In this document: piece after piece, positions 40,752-52,700 of the stretch
How the letters are laid out: every line of letters starts with the position of its first letter
Numbering within the stretch: position 1 is the stretch's first letter
NCBI GenBank assembly: GCA_037349315.1
Contig: JBAIAC010000040.1
Location: 16,200,001-16,264,000 of the forward strand
Direction of reading: 5' to 3'
Origin: Chelydra serpentina
Taxonomy: Eukaryota > Chordata > Testudines > Chelydridae
DNA: 64,000 bases
Notes under the pieces: generated by a model
Databases searched by the model: none
Told to the model about the DNA's origin: nothing
What the model saw: the letters and a program-made list of their open reading frames with translations, nothing else
Translations under genes and position numbers: made by a program

Positions 40752-43700
40752 CACACTCACTCAAACAACAGGAATTTAGCATGTTCAAAGAAAGCCAGCC
40801 TTCTTCCCCGTCCTCCAACTACAATCTATTACAATTTAGTGGGAGAAATACAGAGCCAATTTTTCTTGTAGAAGCGACAACGAGTCCTGTGGCACCTTAT
40901 AGACTAACAGACGTATTAGAGCATAAGCTTCCGTGGGTCAATACCCACTTCATCGGATGCAAGCAGTGGAAATCTCCAGAGGCAGGTATAAATATGCAGG
41001 CAAGAGTCAGGCTAGAGATAACGAGGTTAGTTCAATCAGGGAGGGTGAGGCCCTCTTCTAGCAGTTGAGGTGTGAACACCAAGGGAGGAGAAACTGCTTT
41101 TGTAGTTGGCTAGCCATTCACAGTCTTTGTTTAATCCTGAGCTGATGTCAAATTTTGCTTGTGTTGCTCTTGCAGTGATTGGGAAACAGTGAATTTTTTC
41201 CTTGAGATTTAGAGTCATCTTTACATTTTTAGTCTGCTCCCATAGCTATCTATACGGGAGACAGACACAAGAGAGATATTTTAAGTTCAAAAAAGTACAG
41301 AGAGGTTACAGCAGCAGGGTCAAAGTTTTGTTAAGTAAGGCTAAGAAAGTTGTGAGTTTTTTGGTTCAAAGATTGAGAGGACAGTTTCTTAAAAGTTGCA
41401 GTCAGTTGAAGTATCATTTAAAAAAAAAACCCACACACACTCCAAAATCCCAAACCAAATCTGAGTAGCGCTGCAACCCTGGGTGCCACATCGCAACACC
41501 ACTCATTAAAATTTGGCCCACCCATCCCTCTGACATGGAGGGGCACCCAAGCCAAATCTGAGTGAGTGTCATTGCGACCTGGCACATGGAGATCACAACG
41601 CCACTGAAATTTGCCACAATAGTACAAAGTTACAGTGTGTATCATTTGCATTTATCACTCCAGAAAGTAGGTAAAAATTATGCATCTAAATTTATAACCT
41701 GAAGATGAGCTATGGAGAATATTAATACAAATCTAAGAACAAAATATTTTGGAACTTACGTATATGAAGATAAACTGCTGTCATAAGTTGACACAATGCC
41801 ATAATTTTCTTCATTGTAACGAAACATGTCATTAGGATCCCATCCATTAGACTAGAAGAAAATTAGGTTTATTTTTCAAAATGACACTGGAAACATTTCC
41901 CTAAAATTTATGGCTGTTGCCAGAAAGTTTAAACTTTTGCCCTTACTCCTGGATTTACCAATCAGATAGTGAAATTATAAACCCAAAACAGTATCTAACA
42001 TATATTTTACCCTCAAAATCCAGTATTGTTGCTAGTGTCTTATTATTCCCATTTGGCACTATATGATGTACTGGCTTACATTAGCCAAAAGTTTGGATTC
42101 CTTTGCAGAAAGTGGCAATCAGATGCATCCATTTCTGAAATATGGAATAGTGTTCCTCCCTGTGGCAAGTACTGGAACTTTTCAAATGCACTACCAACAC
42201 AAGTATCTAACAGGAGACCCTCATTGATCTCACACAAAAGCAACATAATCTCCCCATTTCTTTTAGTGAAGTACTGTGTGCCACAGTAACAGCTTTACTA
42301 AGATTTTGTTACTTTTACAAAACATACAGAATGTTTACTACAATACTTTTATAAATATTTAATAGTTGATGACCCAATAAGGTGGATATATAAAAAGAAC
42401 ATGACCTATTTGAATATTAGTATTCATAAGGTAAGTGATCTCCGCAACATTACAAAGATTTCTTGAATCATTATTGTTAGTCTCCTCTAATCTACAATAC
42501 TAATTTCTTCTTATTTTTACATATTACAAACTTTGGTGCCTTTAGTAAAAGGATGCATTATAGCATAGAATTAGTCGCTATATCATACACAGCAAATCAA
42601 GACAATGTAATAGATGTAGAAACTCATTCAAGACCAGTCTCCATCAAGTAATTCAGGACCCTCAGAGACAGTGTTTCAGCACTTCAATTAAACACCATCA
42701 CAGTGGTATCCGAGATTCAGTTATTCCTTTTAAAATTGTAAGAGAAACTGTGATATCCGTTGGCAAATGATGAATTTTCATGACAATACATGTTTACACT
42801 ACACAGCCATGCTACTTAAACAGTTTAGCGTCAACTAAAATTCCATTCTAGATTGAAATTAAGGGACACCATTGGGGAAAATCAATTGGTTTTCTAGAAA
42901 GATTTCAATGTATAATAAATTTTACTTACAACATCTGTATCTAAAGCCTCAAGCTCCTCAGTGGTAGTGGTCTCGCCTCCATCCCATGGTTCAAGGTCCT
43001 TCTCTTTGTGTTCACCATTTACTTTAACACCAATGGCTGAATCAGTAAAAGCATCTACAATGGAGGTTCACATTTGGTTAAACAAAGGAAAACACAATAC
43101 ACACAGGTGTTTGAGGAATAACCAAATGTAAATGCATTATAAGTAAAGTACACTAGCATGATCCAAAACTGTCAGAGTTAATATATTAAATTGAGAATAA
43201 ATTCAAAACTAGGCTGCGTTAAGACTTGTTTCTGAATAGTGTACAAGTGTATACAAAATATGTTTTAGTTATGATGAATTACTTCGTTTCAGCTAAGTGC
43301 CAGCTAACACTGAAAACTGAAAGATAAGCATCAGGAAATAGTTGTCGTTGCCTCTGATTTAAGAAAAATCAAAGGGCATTAACATTAAGTAGGACTATGC
43401 CTTTAAACATATACAGTATTGCTTCAAGAGAGTTGTTCTAAGAGACAAAATATTCACTGATGTTTTTAACATACTACTTGAAACAAAAATGCTGTTGAAT
43501 ACAAGTGTACCCTAACATATTACAGATACCAAAAAACATTATGCAGATTTACTCACCCCTAAACCCAGAATGTCTAAACTGTGTCTTAAATTATACCGCC
43601 CCTCTTTGACTCAATCCCAGTTTCTTCCATTTCAAGGATTCCTTGATACCCGTGTTCACACCTTTACAGTCTCTCCATAAAAGAGCCCTGCAATGCTCGG

Positions 43701-46700
43701 AATTATCCATTAGCTTAATATCCCAGTATTACAGTGTGAAGTTGCTGAAAACACATTTTTCTAGAAGAAGCTTGTTTAAGTAGCAACTTACCCAAACTAC
43801 ATAAAATTCAAAAAACTCTCTACTCACATTCAACACAACTATAAAACTAGAGAACTAGAAACATATGAAACGGTATTATGAACATACCACTAGGCAAGTG
43901 TACTAAGCTACTCCAATCAGTAATTGGATCATGAACTTTTATTTGCAGGCTCATTTATGTTCTATTCAAACCAGACTGTAAGAGTACATTTAAATACTTT
44001 ATTAAAAATAATGATGCCATTCAGAATTAAGGAAGCCAAGCTTTAATATTTTTGAACTAAACAAGCTCAAAGCTGCCTGAAGATTCTTAAATGCTTTTTT
44101 AAAAAAGGAATTACTTTATAACCCCATTTTTTCATTTTGTAAATGGTTTTCAGTCTAGTTTTGAATCAGAACTATACACTTTTCATTACAAACACACAGA
44201 TGGAAATAAGCAATCATTCTGACAGTAAAATCAGGGTTTCTCCTAAGATTTTAGGAAAAGGTAGGGCCCAAGCCAACAGATTGTGCCAGAAGTGGAAGAA
44301 AGCAGCTTTACTTTATTTTGGCAGTGTCTGAAATTGTACTGAAGAGGAACGCACACTGAAGCCATTGTGAGAAGAGTTTACATTTATATAAGAGATTTAC
44401 TTGGCCACTAATCTGTTACATTTCATCTGCAGTCACTGAAGACATGTTTTAATTAAGGCTGTCCACACAGCCTATTATTCCTGCTTTATCCAGTTTCACA
44501 GTCAAATTCTGTGCGTATATTGCCACAATTTGTTGCAGCAATTATTCTGTAACAACATTCAGCATTATGTCTTATAAAATACATACTCTGCTCATATATG
44601 GCATAGCAAGACCAAATAGGATACTTGTGAAGGATTAAACATTTAAGCATAAACAGCTTTGTTAATTAGCAAATACGGTATAAAAATTAAGGAACGTGTA
44701 TAAAGAGAAGACAACTGAATTATATTAGCTTAATATGAAAGTTTCCCCGAACATGAAAGACCCATTAAAGAAAAGAAACCGCATGAGAGGAAGATACCCT
44801 GATGGGGCCACGTCACTTTTAGGGCTTGTTGTGTGAAAAATTAATATCAAGTCAGCTTGTAAAATGTCAGTGCAGAGTCTGCCAATGAAAGCAGTGATAG
44901 CACCTTCCTCCTTGAAGGTTGGCACTTTTTTAGTGAGGTTATACTTTAACCTGTTACTGCCACCTAGGTTGTGCCTGTAAAGGCACTTGGGCTACTTGTA
45001 AACTGTTCTGGAGCAGAGCAATTTATTTAGTACCATACCACTTTGTAGTTTTGATACAATATTTTGCATACTGCAAGCAATTAAAATGCAATAGCTAAAA
45101 ATCAATTTTCTACAAGGCTCAGAACCAAAAAAAGTAAAATTTTCTAAAAATGATTCTGTGAAATTATGCATGCATGCTTTATAGTGCCATAAATGTGCGA
45201 GCAGAGGTATTAAATTTCCATTACATATTATGGAAACAAGAGCATTATGAAAAGGCAAGATGCAGAAACACAAAGTGACCACCAAAAAACGTTACCTGTT
45301 TCTGAAGGAACTACAACAGATATGGAAAGAGAAAAAAAAAATTGAAAATCAGATAAAAATACACGTTCAATTTTTCAGGTGTTTCACATTACATGGTTAA
45401 ATTCAGACATGGTTAAACTTCATTTATTTTGAAGTCATGATCACAAATCTTTATGAACCCTTTAGCTTTGAAAAATATGACAGCCATACATCTCAAATTT
45501 TAATAAATGTCCCTCCATTCACAGCTCCCTCTATCCCCCCTATTCTGCCTTCTAAAAGTATCTCAACCTATTCTACAAATCTCCAGAGTGAGGAGTTCTG
45601 AAAAAGCATCTAAACAGCACCAAGAAAAAAAGATGACTCCATTACTTCCTACTTGTAGAGTACGTAAAAAAATAACTTTCGATGTTTATCGCTATTAGTT
45701 AAATACAAAACAAAATACAAGTGTTACATCAAGCCAAAATTAAATAGTAACAAGAGAACACATCTGTTTTTAAAAAGGCACAATATTCTCTTGGGATGTC
45801 TATATTTACCTATATGGCATTTTTATAGGCACAGAAACAAAGCAGCAGACTAATGAACTCAATGACCTACTCCTACATTTGTATGAAGTACAGAATGGAT
45901 CCTCTCCGTTCAAGACATCAAGTGGCCTCCAAACTCACTCTTGGAGTCATTGTTTATCCAAGAGGGAAACCCAGTTTCAAACTGCACCACAGCAGCAACT
46001 GGAAAAGTCATTCCCAACAGAATACAGGGAGTATCAGGTAAGACAGTATCCAGCTAGAGAGGGATTTACAACTTTGTGCATGTTATTGAGACTTCTAGTT
46101 TCTATGAAGTGGCCTCAAGACAAAATGCTGAAGTATGCCACTTAGATATAGTGTGAATAAATACTACCTGAATAGTATTTTATCTATCTTGCCCGCCCAC
46201 CCACTCCTTGTCTTCGATATTGGGGGCAGAGGGAGACAAAAAACATTCAATGGAGCTCTATAAAAAGCTACAAAGGTTAAAGGGAAAAAATATGCTGTCT
46301 GATGAAGTTTACAGAACAGCAGCCTCTATAATCTACAAAGCACATAATTTGTTAGTGTTTAAAACCAGTAACATATAGTTGTGTGTACAGTCATCCTTAT
46401 CAAGGTGATTAATATCAGAATCCAGTACTATCATGAAGCAATGCAAAGGCACTGTTGTTTTCACCTATGCCTCACGTTGGACACATTTTCATCAAGTTAC
46501 AGAGCATGGCTCCACAAACTTAACCATCAGGACGGATCTCAAATGCGAAAAATACAGTTACCCTTAAGGCAAATATATACTGGAAAAAAACTGACTTCTA
46601 GTTACATGACTCCAAACAAACTTTAAATGTATCAGAAGCATATTCCCGCGTGTCATTTTTTCAGAGCGAGAGAGAGCGAGAGAGAGAGATATCAATTGAT

Positions 46701-49700
46701 GCTCATGTGACTCCTTGCAGAGGAATCCCAATAATGTGCCATATTCCCTTACTTCACTGAAGGCAATATGAAATCTTTAACAGCCTAGGTTAATTTAGAA
46801 AGCCACATGGAGAACATGAAGCAGTAATCTAAAAGCTAAAGTAAGTATACACAGGGCATTGAGATAAATAAAATATTTTTTTTAAAAAGGGTGAAACAAA
46901 CAAGAAGTGAGTTAGCAAAGTTAATGAGCAACTGAACATTCTGGAAAACCAGAGAAAAGCAAAGAATTCCGTAATAGTTCCTAAAACAAAAAAGTGCTCT
47001 TATTTTTGATGAGTGTTAACATGGAAGACAGTCGAAAACATGAAGTGCTGCTACAAATGTCAATCTGCAGCATGGTAACAGACAAGACTGTGAAACATGC
47101 TTAGCATCTATTGTATATGGCACTTCATATCACCAAAGCACTTCATGAACTATTCCCATGACACTGAGAGATATAGTCAAGTCCATAATAAGTCCCATTT
47201 TATACCTGGTAAGACTGAGGCAAAGAGATTAAGTAATGAGTGGATTTAGGCAAGTGAAGCCAGTAACAGCTGGAGATATAACAGTTCCTGGCTAGTCTCA
47301 TGCTGCCTCTCTGACCTGATGAGGACACAGAATCCTCACCAGGTGGCTAGTTTTAGCATTCAAATCCTTTTCTTTCCTGTTTTGAACCCTGCAATTGAGC
47401 AGCAAAGAATTTCAATAGCATTCCTTTCTCTACATGGCAAAATTGCATGGCATGCAAAGATAAGAGATATATATACATGTTCTGAGAAGCTTCAGATTAA
47501 TATGTTCTTGAACAAGTTAGAGACAAGCTTGTCAGAGCTAGAGAGTGACTAGGGAGATTAGCATGAAATGTTTCATTTGCTCATGTTTTCATGAGTAAGT
47601 AGGTTCTAAGTTGTTAGATGCATATTCTAATTATTGCCCCATAAGCATGGCTGGGAGGTTCAGTGTGCTTTATAGTCTAATGATGTTCAAATTACTTCTC
47701 AAACTGAAACCGAGTTTACCTTTGCTTGAAGTAAATTGTGGTCTTAAATGTTTTAAGAGTAACAACTCTGATGTGTATTGTCCCTGCCCACTACTGACTT
47801 GAAAGCATTAAAACAAGCTGCCACCACTGCAGAGTTATATTTCTTTCCTTGGTTCACATTATGCCTACTGCCATTCCCCTACTGACACAGTTGGTCTGGA
47901 AGGATGCCACCTCCACCATTACAATCCCCCAATAGAACTTAATAGCTATTTCCCTTTGCTTTTTTATATTTTAGACTGGCTGTACGAGCTCGGATTTACA
48001 GCACTGCCAAAGTACTGTGAACAAAACACTGCAGAATCTTGCAGTTGGGACTAGCAGAACTTGAATTACCTTCTCTTTAGAGGGAAGCCAATCAGCCATA
48101 TCTGAGCCTTGTTCCAATTTAAACCACATGAGAGCTGGCATTGCTAACGGGCATTTTAAATCAAGACAGCTTTTAGGACTACAAGAAATGCTGGAAGAGA
48201 CTCACTCTGCTGAGCCATAAATGCAAGGCAGTGGGCAGCTGCAGAAAAGTGTACATGAGCCTGGTCTGAATCTAAGTACTCTGAAGTCTGCTATCTTTAA
48301 GCACTTGGGAATCGAAGGTTGCTTAATGGTCACCTATGACTGAAGTTCTGTTTTGCATATTAAAGGCTGGATTTTCAGCCTTTTGATTCTACAAACACAA
48401 CTTGTACCCATACTTGGCAGATACTTGTGACAAAGGCTATGAATAAGTACAAATAGCTTCATATTTATTTCCTAGCGCATATTCATTTACAGAAGCTAAC
48501 AAGGGAAGCAGCCTGATTGCCTTGAGCTGCCCAGTTAGCTTTATTCATCAAGCTACTCACACAGAGTAAGGCCCTAATCCTGCAATGGGATGCCCTAGCA
48601 CCAACCCTTTCACCAATAGAGTTCTACTGTAGCCAACAGGAGTCCGCATGGGCATAGAAGTCCACACGAGCTCATACAGACACCGGTTAAGGCCCATACA
48701 GCCTTTTTAAAAATAAACTGGTAATGAGCACATTGCAACCAATCTCTTGCCTTTCTTCTTCCTCACTTCAAATTTCTGTAGTCTGCAGGCATTCCTCTCC
48801 ACTGCACAGTCTAAGACTCAATCATTTCCCCTAGCTGCCATGGTATATCAGAAAATGCCAGATACTAGAATTATTGGGCACTAGTAGAGTACTAGAAAAG
48901 AGTTATTTTAACAAATGATCTATTGGCATCACAGGGAAAAGTCAGTAGGGAAAGGAAATTGTTATTTGCCAGTGGAGCAGTCAGGCTTTTACCAAATAAA
49001 TTGAAGAAAACCCTGTAGATGGAAAACGAGAATATGGTAAGCCTACTTGGACTCTAGCTTTTGTTACATGTCTAGGCCATAAAGACTCCACTTATCAAAC
49101 ACCACATCTGCCAATGGCAAAGCATTCAGCCACGTTTCAGCTGGCTCTTTCACTAAGGATTCCCCATTTCCAGGCAAGAAACCTGCATGGCTCCTGTAGA
49201 AAGCCTTGAACAGGACCGGAAATGGACTGAGCTGTCCCATTCTTCCACCTCCAATATCAGCTTGGAGTTGAGTCAGTCTCTGTCCTATCCACTTTGACGG
49301 GAAGAATCTTCTGTTGGATGACTGGTGAAGAGACTTTTGCTATTATCCCTAAATCTGCTATGTCATAAACCATTCTCAGATCTGTGGACCGGGCTACTCT
49401 AAGGCTCAGAACCATTGTTTAACTGCACTTCCAGATCACAAAACTCCATAGCAGCAGAACAGAATATGCATGTACAGAGGTAAAAATCCACAGGATTGAG
49501 AAGGATTGAACCAGGATGCGGCTACAGAATTTTAGAACCAATACCCCATGAAGGGAACATTCGTCTGAAGCACTCCCCAGAAAGCTATTAGACCCTGAAC
49601 ATTTTTTAGACACTACTCTGCTACATGTAAAGGCTTCCAGCTGAGCCTGTCCTGCAACATAGCAGAGATGTCACCTGAATGAAAGGGCCATTTCTTTAAA

Positions 49701-52700
49701 AACTGAGCTGCCTTTCACTCTGGCCAGACTGTCCACTGACTAATTACTTCACAGCAGAGAGCTCAAGAGCCAGGCAGAGCTTTAAAAACTTTGTTGGCTT
49801 CTGGACATGTTCTTTTGAAATCTACAGAATGTAGTTGGCTGTTTTTTACATCACACATAGTGTTGTCAAAATTAACTAGGCACTACAATGTATCCATTTC
49901 CAGTTCAAATACTAAAGGAGAGCATAGCTCCACCAGGAAACTCTTAACACTAATCTTTAGCTTTCACTGTGAACTGCAAGCAGGGCCGGCTTTAGCGGGC
50001 GTGGGGCCCCACGCAAAGAACAACGGCGGGGCCCCACACCCTTCCGGCTGAGCAAAAAAAACCACACACCTCCCGCAGCCAATTTGATCGGCCAAGCAAA
50101 AAAAAAAAAAACCTGCCGGGGTCCCCTGGGGCACGGGGCCCGATTCTAGGGAATCGGTGGAATCGGCTTAAAGTCAGCCCTGACTGCAAGTGCCTGTCTG
50201 ACACTACAAACCAAGAAAAACCTGAAGTTATTTTTTAAAAACAGATGGCCCACAATTTCTGTATGTCCATAAGCGTGCATTATTATTCATCTCCTTATTT
50301 CTCAAAGGAGTTTCCTATTTCTTTCAATTTGCAAGTGTGATCAGAAGGTTCACTTACTCCTACAAATATCATCCTGGTACTATTCCTCTTCAGAAACCAT
50401 GGAGAGGATATGAATAATTCCACTATGGGTCATCATGCATTGCAGCCATCTCTGATCTACCCTTCTCCAAATCTCTATAGGTTCATCCAAGTTCTCAGAG
50501 GTAAACTCTGATCTCAAAGTAGTTGAATCTAGTATTTCCAAAGTTTCTTTATTCTCAAAGAGATTCTATCCAATAACCACATGTAGCAGGTGACCTTTTA
50601 GTCTGAGGCAGCTGCTCCTCCTAGAATACTTCCTATCCATGAAAGATACCGGGAAGGCGATCGGGAGGGAGAGAAGTAACAGAATCTACACCACGCTGCT
50701 TGCTGCAAGGATCTGGATTATTAGCCTGAGGCCCAACTCTCATTTATGCTAAGGCCACTTTACACTCATCTGGAAGAACTTGCACTTAAGTTCTGTACTT
50801 TACTGCCCCTTGTACTTGGGCTGTGTGCCTTCCCCTAAAAAGGTAGGGTCTTTCAAAAGCCTGGAATCAGCAAGCCTCTATTCTTAGGATTAACATGGTA
50901 GGTCAGAGGGCATTAAAGCAGATCCTCCTGTTATGTCTCTTCTACATCACAGATGTGTAGAAATCCCATGTCTGGATGGTCTCTTCAGCAATAAATCCCA
51001 GGCAGTTGTGGCACACATCTAACCTACCAGTGGTACTTGTTGAGGCCTGCCAATGTACAAGCTCTGCAGGTGGTGCACTTGTGGTTTTGTTTCACTGCAC
51101 AAAAAGGAATAGATTGCCTTTCTTCTTTCGTGGTCCAGCAAAGTGGGGACTTGTTAAGCAAACAAAGCAGACCTTAGAGATTTGCTATAAACAGAGAAAA
51201 ACCCTTCAAAAGAAACAGAGCTGCCTGACCTGTGAACATCTTAGACACCAAAAAGTAACTAGAGTCTTGGAGGCTGCACAACAGAAAGAGAAGAAAGAAA
51301 AAGACACAAAAAGTCTGTGTGACTGGCTGTCAGATGCCTGATATCCTATCAAATTATTAACCCTTTCTTGCAGTTAGAGACCAAACCATGGCTTGAAATA
51401 TTAAGGTTATTTTTGTCTCAGGTCCCGCCGGATTCTTTTAGATTTTTTTAAGTCTGAACTATAAAGCTGTATGCAGTGGATAAGAAATAAAAGTGAGTTA
51501 TTTATATACAGAGGTGGGTTCTTTCTAAGAAAAAAACTCTAATTTGAGCTTTTTACTCTCCACTTGTTTGCAACACTTCTTAGGATTTTGAAAAGAGACT
51601 TCTTTCTAAGCAAGCATGTTTAGAGACAAATCCTAATTTTTGACTAAGAGGACTTCATATCCCACATTACTTCTGGAAGAATGCAATACATTTTAAAGTA
51701 TTTATGAATTAATGGATTCTCATGTAACATTAAAGTGCCTACTAAAGCAAATGCAAAACCATCCACATTTGTAAGAAAATCCAGCAATGTCTGAATAAAT
51801 TACCTCATTTTCTAGAGAACCAGTAACATCACATTTGTTAATACTTCCGGAAGTTAACTTTTCAGACAACATAAAATTACTGGCAACATTTAGCCAAATT
51901 TGTACATCTGAGTGCCTAAAGGCAGACTTCAACATACATATAATTTAAGCACCTAAATAAAAGTGGACTGATTTCAAAAAGGTGAAGAGCACCTGCACCT
52001 CCTATTGACTTCAATGAGAGCTACAGGTGCTCAGCATTTCTGAAGAGTCTTATTCGGGTACTTACATTTGGTTTCAGAGCCTAACCCAAAGCATCAAGAT
52101 TTAAAATGTTTACCTTTATGATGTAAAGCTATACCCAATTTTAAAAAGCCATTTAAAATACAGAAACATACCTCTCCTTGCATAATTGGTATCCATATCT
52201 TTAAACTGCACCATAACAAAATCTGAAGACTTGAACAAGATACTCTCTAATATGTCTTCCCGTTTTGGCCCCAGACTGGATTCTGTAGTTTTTCGATGAG
52301 CAGCATCAAGCACTAAATCACACTAACATTAAAAATACAAGTGAGTTTGATTCTAAATATTTAATTTAATAATATATATTGTGACTACTGAACAATTAAT
52401 TACTTGTCAACAACTTACACAACAAGATTTGCAACAAGTATTAGGCAGATTTCTAATAGTGAATAACTTCATGAAAATGAAGCTGCTTGTGGGCAATTCC
52501 CAAACAGAAAGAGGCTAGATCTGAATAAGCTTATTAAGAATTATCTGCTTTACTCTACTAATGAGTAGTAAATCAGTGAGCTTTGTAGAAAACTGATCAG
52601 AAAGAAAAAACAAGCAAAAAAGTTACCTTAGGACTGTAGGTTTTAAAAACTCCTTCATATATACCTCCGTTTTTCACTTTTACTTCACATTTGGATCCCT

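Larger units (their letters stand above)
36764..41759 (-). other. ATXN2: ATXN2 intron 7
   Basis: GT-AG intron of 4996 nt (donor GTAAGT) and the most repeat-laden in the window. In plus-strand order: a 19-bp direct repeat (36901..36919 and 37101..37119), DIRS-like remains (37100..38640), a hAT-like element with a nested MITE (39311..40114), a pogo/Tigger-like fragment (40407..40600), an AC microsatellite (40715..40748) and a truncated retroelement (40873..41163). Confidence 0.85.
43055..52171 (-). other. ATXN2: ATXN2 intron 5
   Basis: GT-AG intron of 9117 nt (donor GTATGT), the largest complete intron here. It contains a GA-rich microsatellite (46664..46690), a possible MIR (47190..47270), two unnamed interspersed repeats (48560..48705, 51940..52085) and a hAT MITE (49981..50182). 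The stretches 43060..46650 and 50190..51930 show nothing recognised. The longest open frame in the latter (50976..51341 plus) has no known content. Confidence 0.85.

Noticed and set aside
50976..51341. 121-residue open frame on the plus strand inside intron 5
   Set aside because: No recognisable domain, low-complexity Lys/Glu-rich end, no splice or promoter context. Such lengths arise by chance in 9 kb of intron.
52303..52322. Alternative exon 5 acceptor at the internal AG (exon starting at 52312)
   Set aside because: It would drop ten bases and break the frame from exon 4. The upstream AG gives the expected CDLVLDAA.
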